Shown here: in pieces, positions 34,479 to 44,184 of the stretch
Layout of the letters: every line of letters begins with the position of its first letter
Numbering within the stretch: position 1 is the stretch's first letter
Position numbers and translations under genes: made by a program
The notes under the pieces: generated by a model
What the model saw: the letters and a program-made list of their open reading frames with translations, nothing else
Told to the model about the DNA's origin: nothing
The model's database searches: none
Source of the DNA: Acidobacteriota bacterium
GTDB taxonomy: Bacteria > Acidobacteriota > Blastocatellia > Pyrinomonadales > Pyrinomonadaceae
Length of the DNA: 61,123 nucleotides
Reading direction: 5' to 3'
NCBI GenBank assembly: GCA_003697135.1
Contig: RFGC01000041.1
Location: 1-61,123, forward strand

Positions 34479-35630
34479 ATGATTCTTCCGGGTTCGACAA
34501 TCGGCATTTTCGGAAGCGGACAGCTTGGACGAATGTTTGCAATAGAAGCAAGAAAGATGGGCTATCGCGTGCATACTTTCTCGCCCGATACAGACACCCC
34601 GACAGGCCAAGTCGCAGACATCGAAACAACGGCTGACTATAACGACTTGGACGAGGTGAGAAAGTTTGTCCAGAAAGTTGACGTGGTAACTTTTGAGTTT
34701 GAAAACGTTCCTGCTGAAACTATACGCGTCGCTGAAGAATTTGTTGAGGTTCATCCAAAAGGAGACGTTTTGCACACAACTCAAAACCGTCTTCGTGAAA
34801 AGAATTTTTTGAAAAAACACGGATTTCCTCATGCTCGTTTCCGCCACATTCAAACTCTGGAAGATTTGAACCAAGCAGTGGAAGAATTGGGCTTGCCATG
34901 CGTTTTGAAAACCGCAGGTTTCGGATACGACGGCAAAGGACAAACAAAAATAACAAGTCCTGAACAAACGAAACAAGCCTACACAAATCTCGCAGGGCAG
35001 GAAGGAATTTTAGAAGCTTTTGTTGATTTTGCAAAGGAAGTCTCGGTAGTTTGCGCTCGTAACAAAAAAGGCGAGTTTGTTCATTACGGAGTAATCGAAA
35101 ATAGCCATCATAATCACATCTTAGACATATCTTTCGCCCCGGCTAAAGTTTCTGACAAAGTTCGACGTGAAGCTATCGAAATAACCCATCAAATCGCCGA
35201 TGTTTTCGGATACGTTGGGACTTTGTGTGTCGAATTTTTTTTGACAAAAAAAGATGAACTTTTAGTCAATGAAATCGCACCGCGTCCGCATAATTCTGGA
35301 CATTTAACCTTCGACGCATGTATCACTTCACAATTTGAACAGCAACTCAGAGCGGTTTGCGATTTACCACTTGGTTCAACGGAGTTTTATAAGCCCGCCG
35401 CAATGGCTAATCTACTCGGAGACATCTGGCAATTTGGCGAACCTAGCTGGTCAAAAGCTCTGGAAACTCCGAATGTGAAACTTCATATTTACGGAAAATC
35501 TGAAGCCCGACGAGGGCGCAAAATGGGACATATAACAGCTCTAGCAGATTCAACTGAAGAAGCCGTTGAGCTTGTAACAACCGCCAGAAGAAAACTCACT
35601 GAAAACGCTTCGGCTATTTTGGTCAGGTAA
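34479..35630 (+). CDS. purK: N5-carboxyaminoimidazole ribonucleotide synthase
   Basis: 383 residues. ATP-grasp enzyme that carboxylates AIR with bicarbonate to N5-CAIR. N-terminal GIFGSGQLGRMFAIEARKMGY, VVTFEFENVPAET; ATP-grasp core with LPCVLKTAGFGYDGKGQ and the metal-binding end EIAPRPHNSGHLTFDAC.TSQFEQQ.RAVC.LPLG, then a C-terminal domain with AMANLLGD and YGKSEARRGRKMGHIT. ATG 34479 is chosen; a GTG at 34473 would add two residues. It converges on the small conserved gene at 35648 (17 bases between stops). Confidence 0.96.
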   Translation: MILPGSTIGIFGSGQLGRMFAIEARKMGYRVHTFSPDTDTPTGQVADIETTADYNDLDEVRKFVQKVDVVTFEFENVPAETIRVAEEFVEVHPKGDVLHTTQNRLREKNFLKKHGFPHARFRHIQTLEDLNQAVEELGLPCVLKTAGFGYDGKGQTKITSPEQTKQAYTNLAGQEGILEAFVDFAKEVSVVCARNKKGEFVHYGVIENSHHNHILDISFAPAKVSDKVRREAIEITHQIADVFGYVGTLCVEFFLTKKDELLVNEIAPRPHNSGHLTFDACITSQFEQQLRAVCDLPLGSTEFYKPAAMANLLGDIWQFGEPSWSKALETPNVKLHIYGKSEARRGRKMGHITALADSTEEAVELVTTARRKLTENASAILVR

Positions 35631-35647
35631 ATTTTCAGAACAAAATG

Positions 35648-36088
35648 CTAAAGGCTTTTCTCAACCTGTTCCTCTTTTTGCTCTCCCTTTGGCTCATCCA
35701 TACTCAAAAGCCATTTTTTAGCCTCATCCACATCCATGAAAATCTTGCCCTTTCCACCACGATTCAGCATTATTGTTTCAGCAAGTGCATTCAATGCCGA
35801 ATGTTCAATTCGGTGATCTACATAAGCAACCAACAATCCCTCTAAAATCTCTGGAAGGTGAGCACCGATTTCATAGGCATCTGTTCCAGATATGTTCCCT
35901 TCTATGTTTTCTTCAACCAGAACTTTTTTGTAACCTCTCAATCGGCATTCTTCAGCTATTTCTCTCCAAAAAGAGAGTGAAATCTCTGTGCTATCTTCTT
36001 CTCCCTCGACCAAAGCATGAAGATATTCTCTACAATACCTAAACTCAAGCCTATAAGGCCTGGACGCATCCTGTTGATCCTGAACCAT
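35648..36088 (-). CDS. Small conserved cytoplasmic protein, possible STAS/SpoIIAA-like fold
   Basis: 146 residues, no signal peptide or membrane segment. The arrangement strand (YRLEFRYCREYLHALVEGE), helix (ISLSFWREIAEECRLRG), strand (YKKVLVEENIEG), helix (AHLPEILEGLL), strand (VAYVDHRIEH), helix (LNALAETIMLNRG) and strand (KGKIFMDVDEAKKWLL) resembles SpoIIAA/STAS-like domains, but I cannot name a family. The C-terminus is Glu/Lys-rich. It starts at ATG 36088; a duplicated 24-bp promoter-overlapping element sits directly upstream, suggesting specific regulation. Confidence 0.65.
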   Translation of the reverse strand: MVQDQQDASRPYRLEFRYCREYLHALVEGEEDSTEISLSFWREIAEECRLRGYKKVLVEENIEGNISGTDAYEIGAHLPEILEGLLVAYVDHRIEHSALNALAETIMLNRGGKGKIFMDVDEAKKWLLSMDEPKGEQKEEQVEKSL

Positions 36089-36105
36089 AAGGCCTCTCGA
36101 ACAGT

Positions 36106-36159
36106 ATATTTACGCTTTACTATAACTTTTATATTTACGCTTTACTATAACTTTGTCAA
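36106..36159 (-). promoter_or_regulatory. Perfect 24-bp tandem repeat overlapping a promoter
   Basis: Two identical 24-base units (36106-36129 and 36131-36154) are separated by one base, a 25-base period. On the minus strand each reads AAAGTTATAGTAAAGCGTAA followed by ATAT and contains two GTAAA boxes seven bases apart. A TTGACA box (minus strand, 36159-36154) touches the outer unit, and a 17-base spacer leads to AAATAT within that same unit, so the repeats lie across the spacer, the -10 region and downstream of it. The layout suggests tandem operator sites for the gene at 36088. The rest of the 36089-36318 gap shows nothing else. Confidence 0.55.
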
Positions 36160-36318
36160 GCATACCTAAGCCCATGCAAAAAATGACTTTGCAATCAAAA
36201 ATGCTGAAGCGATTTTTTGTTTCACAGGGCAATTTTTCCCAATTCACAAGTTGGTAACAGCAAAAAGTGTTTTGCTTGTTAAATTGTAAAGTCTTCCTCA
36301 AGGCTATGACAGCAGAAG

Positions 36319-37506
36319 TTATTTTTTTCGCAGTTTCACCACAGATTCGACATGATGCGTTTGCGGAAAAAGGTCTAGTGCGATTACAGAAACGATTTCG
36401 TATTTTTCGTTGAGCTTTCTCAAATCTCTTGCTAAAGTTGCTGGATCACAAGAAACATAGCAAATCTGTTTAGGTTCTAGTCTTATCAACTCTTCCACGA
36501 CTTTCTTTTCCATTCCCGTTCGCGGCGGGTCTAACAATACGAAGTCAAGGTCTTTCAGCTCTTTTACAAGATTTCTAGTTTTTTCTCCCAAAAATTCGCT
36601 TACCTTTCTTGCAAAAAACTTTACATTCTTAATGCCTTGAATTTCAGCATTTTTCACTGCAAACCTTACGGCTTCTGGACTTTCTTCAACCGCAATCACG
36701 CTTCTAAATCTTCTTGCTAGTGGCAAGGTGAAAAATCCGACTCCGCAATACAAATCCAACGCCATTTCGCCCGAAAAATCGTCTAATGCTGTTTCAATCA
36801 ATCTCTGAAGTAGAAAACGATTTGCCTGAAAGAAAACTCTGCTATCGAAAAGATACTCTTCTGCTCCAACTTTAATTGAAAGCTGATCTGTTTCGCTTGG
36901 AAAATCTTTTGAAAACACGGAAACATTTTTCCCGTCTGTCGCTACCTCAACATGAATTTTCCCTTTTGTGAGAAGGCTTTGACGAATTATTTGCGAACGG
37001 AAATCGCAGAGAAACTCCTGCAATCTCGGAGTTAATATAGGGCAAGTCTCAACGTCAACAACTTCGTTGGAGTTTCGCTTAAAATAGCCTATTTTTCTGC
37101 TTTCTAAATCTACGTGCCATTGGGCGCGCAGTCTATAGCTCCATTCTTGTTCACTCTCAATAATCGGTATTTCGTCAAGATGAATTTTACCTATCCTTTG
37201 CAAACAATCGCGGACTATTTGAACTTTTTTCTCTAGCTGAATCGAGTAAGCAAGATGCTGAAAATCGCAACCGCCACATTCCCCAAAATAACGGCAAAGC
37301 GGCTCTCGACGTTCTTTTGATGGCTCAATGATTTCAACGATTGTTGCGAAGGCCGTTTGAGCATTTCTTTTATAAATTTTCACTTTGAGCCTATCACCTT
37401 CAGCGGCTAACGGCACGAAAATCGTCAACTCTCTTGCATAAGCCAAGCCATAACCGCCCGGCACAACCTTTTGTATTGTAACCTCTAAAATCTCTGAATC
37501 CGACAT
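36319..37506 (-). CDS. rlmD: 23S rRNA (uracil-C5)-methyltransferase, RlmD/TrmA family
   Basis: 395 residues. N-terminal TRAM domain (EVTIQKVVPGGYGLAYARELTIFVPLAAEGD), then the iron-sulfur Cys set CRYFGECGGCDFQHL with a fourth Cys in VETCPILTP, and the SAM-dependent methyltransferase domain: LDLYCGVGFFTLPLA, VAVEESPEAV, VLLDPPRTGME and the catalytic nucleophile in CYVSCDPATLARDL. A Fe-S cluster with TRAM points to RlmD/RlmCD-type rRNA m5U formation; which uridine is uncertain. ATG 37506 sits two bases after the bioD stop, so it is read at the end of the biotin operon, although it has no known link to biotin. Confidence 0.9.
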   Translation of the reverse strand: MSDSEILEVTIQKVVPGGYGLAYARELTIFVPLAAEGDRLKVKIYKRNAQTAFATIVEIIEPSKERREPLCRYFGECGGCDFQHLAYSIQLEKKVQIVRDCLQRIGKIHLDEIPIIESEQEWSYRLRAQWHVDLESRKIGYFKRNSNEVVDVETCPILTPRLQEFLCDFRSQIIRQSLLTKGKIHVEVATDGKNVSVFSKDFPSETDQLSIKVGAEEYLFDSRVFFQANRFLLQRLIETALDDFSGEMALDLYCGVGFFTLPLARRFRSVIAVEESPEAVRFAVKNAEIQGIKNVKFFARKVSEFLGEKTRNLVKELKDLDFVLLDPPRTGMEKKVVEELIRLEPKQICYVSCDPATLARDLRKLNEKYEIVSVIALDLFPQTHHVESVVKLRKK

Positions 37507-37508
37507 TC

Positions 37509-38267
<759 letters not shown>

Positions 38268-38322
38268 TCAACCCTTTTTGAAAACTTTTTGGATTAGAAG
38301 CCAGCATCACCATTTGAAAAAA

Positions 38323-39720
38323 TCAGTTTTTGGCGAGCTTCGCAAGTTCATCTCTTGATGCTCGAAAAGCTTCACATAGAATCTGAACCATATCTTCTAG
38401 CTCATCAAGCGTGGAAACCAAAGGTGGCATGAAGATAAGAACATTCCCGATGGGACGCACCAGCAAACCGTTGTTTCTTGCCATATCGGCAACCTTCCAC
38501 CCGGCTTGGTCTCTGTAAGCAAAGCCTTCTTTTGTTTTTTTGTCTTTAACAAGCTCGATTCCTACCATAAATCCTGCTTGTCTGACTTCTCCGACGAAAG
38601 GCTCATCGGCGATTGGCTGTAGCCATGACGAAAGCTTTTCGATTTTTTCGGGCATTTGCGGCATGAGTTCTTCAAGCAAATCTAGATTTACCAAACTTAC
38701 AGCCGCACCGAGCGGATTTCCAGCGTAAGAATGTCCATGAAAGAAGGTTTTGCCCGAGTCAACTTCGCCTAAAAATGCTTCAAAGACTTTTTCAGTGGCA
38801 AGAGTAGCCCCAATCGGCAGATAACCGCCCGAAATTCCTTTACCTAAACACATCAAATCAGGCGTGATTTTTTCAATATCACAAGCAAACATCGAGCCTG
38901 TGCGACCAAAGCCTGTTGCTACTTCATCAACTATCAAAAGCACTTCGTATTGATTGCACAGTTCACGCAAACCCTTTAGAAACCCGCGCGGCGGAACTAT
39001 GATTCCACCTGCGCCTTCTACAGGTTCAACAATAACTGCTGCAATTTCATCTCGCCGCTGGCGTAGCAATTTTTCTGTGGCTTCAAGGCTTTCAGCCAAA
39101 GGATCAGAGCTTTGGCTTCTATACGGATAAGGATATGGCACGCGAGGATGCGGTGGCAAAAGACTCAAAAATGCCCAATGAAACATATCGTCTGGAGCAA
39201 CACCAACAGCACCTAGAGTGTCACCATGATAGTTATTGTAGAAACCAAGAATGAGACGCTTATTTTTCGCACCTTGATTTGCCCAAAATTGGACAGCAAT
39301 TTTGATTGCGGCTTCCACAGCTCCAGCTCCGTTGTCCACATAAAAAACACGCTTCAAACCTTGCGGAGCTATTTTTACAAGCCTTTCTGCAAACAGAATT
39401 GCTGGCACGTTGCTCATTCCTAGCAAAGTCGAATGAGCGATACGCTCTAGTTGCTCTACAATAGCGCGGTTTAGTTCGGGAACGCAATGGCCGTGGACGT
39501 TCAGCCAAATCGAAGAAGTGCCATCGTAATATGCGCGTCCATGCACATCGAACACACGAACTCCTTCACCACGCTCAATGATAATCGGCTCACTTGCAAT
39601 GTATTGCTTCATGTGTGTAAACGGATGCCACAAGTAAGCCTTATCAAGTTCTGCAAGTTTTTCGTAGCTAATTTTTTCTTTGAAAACCAAAGATTGCCTT
39701 GCGTCGTTCATCTTCATCAT
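38323..39720 (-). CDS. bioA: Adenosylmethionine-8-amino-7-oxononanoate aminotransferase
   Basis: 465 residues. PLP enzyme that converts KAPA to DAPA with SAM as amino donor. Features: YLWHPFTHMKQY near the N-terminus (BioA-specific), YYDGTSSIWLNVHGH, FYVDNGAGAVEAAIK, YHGDTLGAVGV, LLIVDEVATGFGRTG with the PLP-contacting Asp, and LGKGISGGYLPIGATL with the PLP-binding Lys; FFHGHSYAGNPLGAAV follows. The family usually has DSGS where this protein has DNGAG. Start at ATG 39720 with two more ATG codons within four codons; no clear ribosome site. Confidence 0.95.
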   Translation of the reverse strand: MMKMNDARQSLVFKEKISYEKLAELDKAYLWHPFTHMKQYIASEPIIIERGEGVRVFDVHGRAYYDGTSSIWLNVHGHCVPELNRAIVEQLERIAHSTLLGMSNVPAILFAERLVKIAPQGLKRVFYVDNGAGAVEAAIKIAVQFWANQGAKNKRLILGFYNNYHGDTLGAVGVAPDDMFHWAFLSLLPPHPRVPYPYPYRSQSSDPLAESLEATEKLLRQRRDEIAAVIVEPVEGAGGIIVPPRGFLKGLRELCNQYEVLLIVDEVATGFGRTGSMFACDIEKITPDLMCLGKGISGGYLPIGATLATEKVFEAFLGEVDSGKTFFHGHSYAGNPLGAAVSLVNLDLLEELMPQMPEKIEKLSSWLQPIADEPFVGEVRQAGFMVGIELVKDKKTKEGFAYRDQAGWKVADMARNNGLLVRPIGNVLIFMPPLVSTLDELEDMVQILCEAFRASRDELAKLAKN

Positions 39721-39746
39721 CGAAATTTGATTGAAATTTGATTCAA

Positions 39747-40742
39747 TTATACGGCGTTTTTTCTTTGCTTCTGAAATGAGCCGAATTTTAGAATGACCCC
39801 GGCTTCTAGCATTCCAGCTCCGACAGCCGTAAAAAGCAAAAGATTACCTTCACGGATTCTGCCTTCTGATCTTGCCACATCAAATGCAATTGGAATCGTA
39901 GCGGCAGAACTATTACCACAACGAGCAACAACATCAATCGTTTTATCAGCACTGATGCCAAGCAGTTTCCCTGCTTCTCGAATCAAACGACGATTAGCTT
40001 GATGCGGAATCCACCAATCAATGTCTTTCAGTGCAATCCCAGCCTTTTCAAGAGTGATGCGTCCGACTTCAGCCATTCGACGCACGGCGTGGCGAAAAAG
40101 TCCCGCACCATCTTTCATTCGCATTAAATGTTTTCCTTCAGCAACAGCTTCAGGCGTTAGCGGCTCTCGGCTACCGCCAGCCCAAACAACGATTTCATCC
40201 CAATGCTCACCGTCCGATCCGAAATGCACACTGAGTATTCCTTCGCCCGGCACTAACAAAAATGCACCCGCACCATCGGCAAATAAAGATGCGGTAGACG
40301 GATCACTTCGATCAACACGGCGCGAGAGGACATTTGCCCCGATTACCAAACATGCAGTCGAGTTAGCTTCTCCATAAAAGTTCGCAAACGCCAATGCGTA
40401 AAGAAATCCAGCACAAGCGCCTGCCAGATCAACAGCTCCAGCGCGTTTGAGTCCAAGTCTATGCGCTACTTGTGGCGCTGTCGGCGGCAAAGGATAGTCA
40501 GGCGTGCTTGTTGCCAAAATCAGTAACCCGATTTCATCAGGACTTATCTGCGCGTCAAGCAATGCCCGACGGCCGGCACATACAGCAAGATCGGACGTCG
40601 CTTCTTCAGGCAAAGCAGTCGGCAACACTCGCACACCGGTTCGTCTTTCTATCCAACCCGGCTGAAGACCAAGATGTTTTTCTATTTCCTCGGTTTTGAT
40701 GTGCGTTCGAGGTATTGCCGAACCTATGCCAGCTAACTTCAT
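39747..40742 (-). CDS. bioZ: FabH-like 3-oxoacyl-ACP synthase, probable BioZ-type pimeloyl-ACP forming enzyme
   Basis: 331 residues. KAS III fold with the Cys-His-Asn triad: Cys in LAGACAGFLYAL (about residue 110), His in WWIPHQANRRLI, Asn in CGNSSAATIPIAF; also TGVRVLP, ADGAGAFLL and a GAGMLEAGVIL C-terminus. A housekeeping FabH normally sits with plsX and fabD; here the gene lies between bioF and bioA, 31 bases after bioF, exactly where BioZ is found in some proteobacterial biotin operons. BioZ condenses glutaryl-CoA with malonyl-ACP to start pimeloyl-ACP synthesis. Family assignment is firm, BioZ function is inferred from operon position and the absence of bioC/bioH/bioI/bioW nearby. ATG 40742 is used; the longer frame to 40853 overlaps bioF and is not family-like. 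Confidence 0.75.
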   Translation of the reverse strand: MKLAGIGSAIPRTHIKTEEIEKHLGLQPGWIERRTGVRVLPTALPEEATSDLAVCAGRRALLDAQISPDEIGLLILATSTPDYPLPPTAPQVAHRLGLKRAGAVDLAGACAGFLYALAFANFYGEANSTACLVIGANVLSRRVDRSDPSTASLFADGAGAFLLVPGEGILSVHFGSDGEHWDEIVVWAGGSREPLTPEAVAEGKHLMRMKDGAGLFRHAVRRMAEVGRITLEKAGIALKDIDWWIPHQANRRLIREAGKLLGISADKTIDVVARCGNSSAATIPIAFDVARSEGRIREGNLLLFTAVGAGMLEAGVILKFGSFQKQRKNAV

Positions 40743-40773
40743 GATTTTCCATGCGACAAAAATCTTGAAACCT

Positions 40774-41955
40774 TCAAAACGTGCTATTACGCTTCGGAAA
40801 AGCGTCAATCGCTTTTTCGATTTGCTCGACAGAATGCGTTGCCATTGGAGCAAGACGAATTCTGCTTGTTCCTTGTGGCACTGTCGGTGGCCTTATTGCA
40901 GGTGCAAAAATACCTTTTTCTTCAAGCTTTGAAGAAAGCTCTAGCGTTTCTGCCGCTTCGCCGATCATCACAAGAATCATTGGCGCGTCTATCTCACCTT
41001 TGATTTCGTAACCTTTTTCTTGAAGTCTTTCTTTCAAACACAAACGATGATTTCGCGCCGTCTGCCTTCGCCAGCCTTCTGTTTTGACGATTTCAATAGC
41101 GCACAAAGCCGTCGCCGCCAAAATAGGAGAAATTGCAGTGCTGTAAATGAAAGAACGAGCGCGATTGATGATGAAATCAATAAGCGTTCTACTTCCAACA
41201 ACAAATCCACCTTGCAAACCGAAAGCTTTTGAGAGCGTGCCTATCTGAACAGGAATACGCTCTTCGACCTTGAAATACTCCGCAGTTCCCCTGCCGTTTT
41301 CTCCGACAATTCCAGTTCCGTGAGCATCATCAACAACCAAAATTGCGTTCATTTCTTCGCAAAGTTCGATAAGTTCAGGTAGCGGAGCAAAATCACCATC
41401 CATGCTGAAAACGCCGTCAGTAACGACTATTCGCTCACCACGAACGGAAGAAGTGGAACGAATAAGCCTCCTCAGGTCTTCCAAGTCATTATGCCTGTAG
41501 CGGCGAACTTCTGCTCCTGAAAGCCTTGCGCCATCGTGTAAACTCGCATGAACCAAAGCATCTAAAAAAATCACGTCACGTGGCGTAGCTAGTGCGCTCA
41601 AAACGCCGACATTTGCCGCATATCCGCTTGAAAAAACAAGCGATGCTTCTGCACCTTTGAATTCAGCAAGTTTAGTTTCCAGCATCTCATGAACTTCAAA
41701 ATGTCCGGACACCAAAGGCGAAGCACCAGAACCCAGTCCGTATTTCTCAATCGCATCTTTAGCAGATGATAAAAGGCGCGGATCGTCGGCTAGTCCGAGA
41801 TAGTTGTTCGATGCAAGATTGATGAGTTGCTTGCCGTTAAGCGAGACTATGGGTCCCGAACGATTGAAACATCGAAGTTCACGACGCAAACTTTGCGCCG
41901 ATAAACGAACAAGTGTTTCAATCCATCTAGGACGCATCGTTTCAAGTATTCTCAT
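40774..41955 (-). CDS. bioF: 8-amino-7-oxononanoate synthase
   Basis: 393 residues. PLP-dependent condensation of pimeloyl-ACP (or -CoA) with alanine to KAPA. Signatures: LINLASNNYLGLADDP, YGLGSGASPLVSGH, LDALVHASLHDGARLS, VVTDGVFSMDGDFAPL, VVDDAHGTGIVGENGRG and the PLP Lys in IGTLSKAFGLQGGF. The start is uncertain: ATG 41955 overlaps the bioB end by 14 bases, ATG 41937 (MRPRWIETL) lies just beyond it and gives the most family-like length. Second gene of the operon. Confidence 0.95.
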   Translation of the reverse strand: MRILETMRPRWIETLVRLSAQSLRRELRCFNRSGPIVSLNGKQLINLASNNYLGLADDPRLLSSAKDAIEKYGLGSGASPLVSGHFEVHEMLETKLAEFKGAEASLVFSSGYAANVGVLSALATPRDVIFLDALVHASLHDGARLSGAEVRRYRHNDLEDLRRLIRSTSSVRGERIVVTDGVFSMDGDFAPLPELIELCEEMNAILVVDDAHGTGIVGENGRGTAEYFKVEERIPVQIGTLSKAFGLQGGFVVGSRTLIDFIINRARSFIYSTAISPILAATALCAIEIVKTEGWRRQTARNHRLCLKERLQEKGYEIKGEIDAPMILVMIGEAAETLELSSKLEEKGIFAPAIRPPTVPQGTSRIRLAPMATHSVEQIEKAIDAFPKRNSTF

Positions 41956-42952
41956 CCTTTTCGCAAGTTCGTTCCAAGATAGGCTCAAGCCCTAAATCTC
42001 TTAACATGCTCCAGTCGGCTTCTGCCGCTTGTCCCTTTTCCGTTAAATAATCGCCCAAGAAAAGACTGTTTGCAATTAGCATTGCCAGCGGCTGAAGAGA
42101 ACGAAGATGAATCTCACGTCCCGCCGAAGCTCGTAGCTCAGCCCTAGGATTTATGAGCCGAAAAACAGAAAGAACACGAAGACAACGCCAAGGAGTTAGA
42201 TTCTTTACGGTATGCCCATCGCCTAGCGGAGTGCCATGAATTGGGATCAGAAAGTTTACAGGTATCGAATCGGCTTCGAGTTCCCGCAAAGCATAAGCTA
42301 ATTCAACGATTTCTTCATCGGTTTCGCCCATGCCAATAATCACGCCCGAACAAAGCGAAATTCCGGCTTCTTTTACTGCTGAAATCGTTTTAATTCGGTC
42401 AGCGTAGGAATGCGTTGTGGTTATTTCTCCGTAGCGAGCGGAACTGGTGTTGAGATTGTGATTGTAAGCATCAACACCGGCGCGCTTGAGTGCATGCGCT
42501 TTTTCCGGATCGTCAATTAGTCCCAAACATGCGCAAACTTCCATCGGCAGTTCTGCTTTAATGTGCTTTGTGGCTTCAGCAACTCGCTCGATGTCACGCC
42601 ACGTAGGTCCGCGTGTAGCTGTAACAATGCAGAAACGATGTGCCCCAGCCTTGTAAGCCTCACGCGCTTTTTCCACCATTTCCATTGGATCAAGCATCGG
42701 ATAACGAGCAATCTCGCTCGAAGCATGTCGAGATTGCGAACAGTAACCGCAATCTTCAGGGCAAAAACCGCTTTTTGCATTGAGCAAAACGTTAACCTTA
42801 ACTTTATTCCCGAAAAAAGCCCTGCGCACGCGCCATGCCGCATCAATGAGCGGTAAAGTTTCTTCATCAGGAAGACCTAAAAGCGCAAGCGATTCGTCTT
42901 TCGTAGGTGGTTTGTTACAAATTGCATTTTCGACTAATAGATTCCAGTTCAT
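41942..42952 (-). CDS. bioB: Biotin synthase (radical SAM)
   Basis: 336 residues. Inserts sulfur into dethiobiotin using SAM, a [4Fe-4S] and a sacrificial [2Fe-2S] cluster. SAM-cluster motif CPEDCGYC (C-x3-C-x2-C) after NVLLNAKSGF; further conserved parts are YKAGAHRFCIVTATRGP, EVCACLGLID, YNHNLNTSSARYGEITTTHSYADRI, CSGVIIGMGET and VNFLIPIHGTPLG; the RASAGREIHLRSLQPLAML segment holds the Arg that binds [2Fe-2S]. ATG 42952 is chosen because GGAG stands 8-9 bases upstream and it matches family N-termini; the frame to 43045 is too long. First gene of bioB-F-Z-A-D-rlmD. Its promoter should lie in 42953-43131, shared with the divergent exported protein gene; I see no BirA-like palindrome I could defend. 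Confidence 0.96.
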   Translation of the reverse strand: MNWNLLVENAICNKPPTKDESLALLGLPDEETLPLIDAAWRVRRAFFGNKVKVNVLLNAKSGFCPEDCGYCSQSRHASSEIARYPMLDPMEMVEKAREAYKAGAHRFCIVTATRGPTWRDIERVAEATKHIKAELPMEVCACLGLIDDPEKAHALKRAGVDAYNHNLNTSSARYGEITTTHSYADRIKTISAVKEAGISLCSGVIIGMGETDEEIVELAYALRELEADSIPVNFLIPIHGTPLGDGHTVKNLTPWRCLRVLSVFRLINPRAELRASAGREIHLRSLQPLAMLIANSLFLGDYLTEKGQAAEADWSMLRDLGLEPILERTCEKDENT

Positions 42953-43131
42953 CAGGATTTCTCCAAAGTTTTGTGGATTTTCAGACTGCACGAGCAAAAA
43001 CTGCGAACCTGCGCCATCTGCGTAAAAGAATTTTATATCGCTCAATTGCTCTTCAGGTCAAGCATGTTTCTAAAGTCAGTTTTTCGACGCAAGTTGCCAA
43101 ATGCACGATTTTCGATTAGATTTTTGTAATC

Positions 43132-43722
43132 ATGAAAAGAGCTTTTCTGTTAGCGTTTTGGATTCTTTCTGCATTGATTCTTTCAGCCGATGCACAAAAT
43201 ACTTACGTTCTTCAAAAAGGAACGATAATCTTCGCAACAGTTGAAAGCCCTGTTGGTTCGAGATTCTCAAATGCAAATGACACTTTTACGGCTAAAGTCT
43301 CAAAGCCGATTTTAGCGGGTCAAATAGAAATCCTGCCTGTTGGCTCGCTCCTGCAAGGGCGCGTTTTGAAAGCAAAACCAGCTTCCATTAACGGCAGAAA
43401 CGGCGAGCTTGACGTTAAATTTGAATATCTCGTTTTGCCCGACGGAAGCCGCAGACAGATAGATGCAGACTTGATAAATTTTCCCATACCGAAATCCGAA
43501 AAGCGACTCGGCTTATTTGCTTTCGTCTTTGGCGGGTTGGGCGCTTTAATTGGCTTTGTTAGTGCGGAAGGAAAGGGCGCACTAATCGGCGCAACAACTG
43601 GAACGGCTGTCGGAGTCGGAGCGGCAATCCTTCAAAGGGGAAAAGAAATCAACATCAATCTGAATCAACAAATTGAAATCCGATTGAACCAGGATGTAAC
43701 AATGCCTGCAGCGGATTTTTGA
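43132..43722 (+). CDS. Exported protein with beta-rich domain and glycine-zipper segment
   Basis: 196 residues. Signal peptide 1-21 (ends SADAQ). Residues about 25-125 are beta-rich (VLQKGTIIFATVESPVGSRFSNANDTFTAKVSKPI, LPVGSLLQGRVLKAKPA), a pattern like TrbI/VirB10-type or SAF-like 'too large a start-stop' barrels in which a ligand or pilus channel is coated. Residues about 128-170 are Gly-rich and hydrophobic (FGGLGALIGFVSAEGKGALIGATTGTAVGVGAAIL), a glycine zipper that may insert in a membrane. The end is INLNQQIEIRLNQDV. No family is recognised with confidence; the envelope location is the only firm inference. Divergent from bioB. Confidence 0.7.
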   Translation: MKRAFLLAFWILSALILSADAQNTYVLQKGTIIFATVESPVGSRFSNANDTFTAKVSKPILAGQIEILPVGSLLQGRVLKAKPASINGRNGELDVKFEYLVLPDGSRRQIDADLINFPIPKSEKRLGLFAFVFGGLGALIGFVSAEGKGALIGATTGTAVGVGAAILQRGKEININLNQQIEIRLNQDVTMPAADF

Positions 43723-43838
43723 GAAACCAATCTTCAACGAGAAAATCGGCAAAATTGCAAATCGGCAACTGACTGTGGGAAAATTTCGTATGAAAGGTTT
43801 GAATCACAAAGATTCGTCCTGAAAAAGGAGATAGAAAA

Positions 43839-44156
43839 ATGTCCGAATTCAACCAGATAGACGAGAAGAAAAATCAAAGCCTAGTGCCCGTTAACTCTTC
43901 TCAAGAAGAATTTTCATCGGGCTACAGCGCGCAAGACTATCAACAAAAAATTCAGGAAGTCGCCTTAAAAGCTAAAGAATTCTTGAATGAAAAGTTCGCG
44001 CAAGCAAGCGAGAAAGTTAGGGAAATTTCTAGCAAAGACCCGCAAGAATTGATTGAAGATGCTAAAGAATTTGCCCGAAAAAATCCGGGACAAGCGATTT
44101 TAATATCCGCTGCGGTTGGATTGGTGCTAGGAATTTTAATCAGAGGCAGAAGATAA
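43839..44156 (+). CDS. YqjD/ElaB-like (DUF883) membrane-anchored protein
   Basis: 105 residues. Amphipathic helix-rich body (YQQKIQEVALKAKEFLNEKFAQASEKVREI, DPQELIEDAKEFARKNPGQA), then one C-terminal helix (AILISAAVGLVLGILI) and RGRR. This is the layout of DUF883 proteins such as E. coli YqjD and ElaB, tail-anchored inner-membrane proteins that bind ribosomes in stationary phase. ATG 43839 has AAGGAG about 9 bases upstream. The rpiB gene follows after 28 bases. Confidence 0.82.
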   Translation: MSEFNQIDEKKNQSLVPVNSSQEEFSSGYSAQDYQQKIQEVALKAKEFLNEKFAQASEKVREISSKDPQELIEDAKEFARKNPGQAILISAAVGLVLGILIRGRR

Positions 44157-44184
44157 ATTCAAGCAAAGCATTTACGGGATTTTT

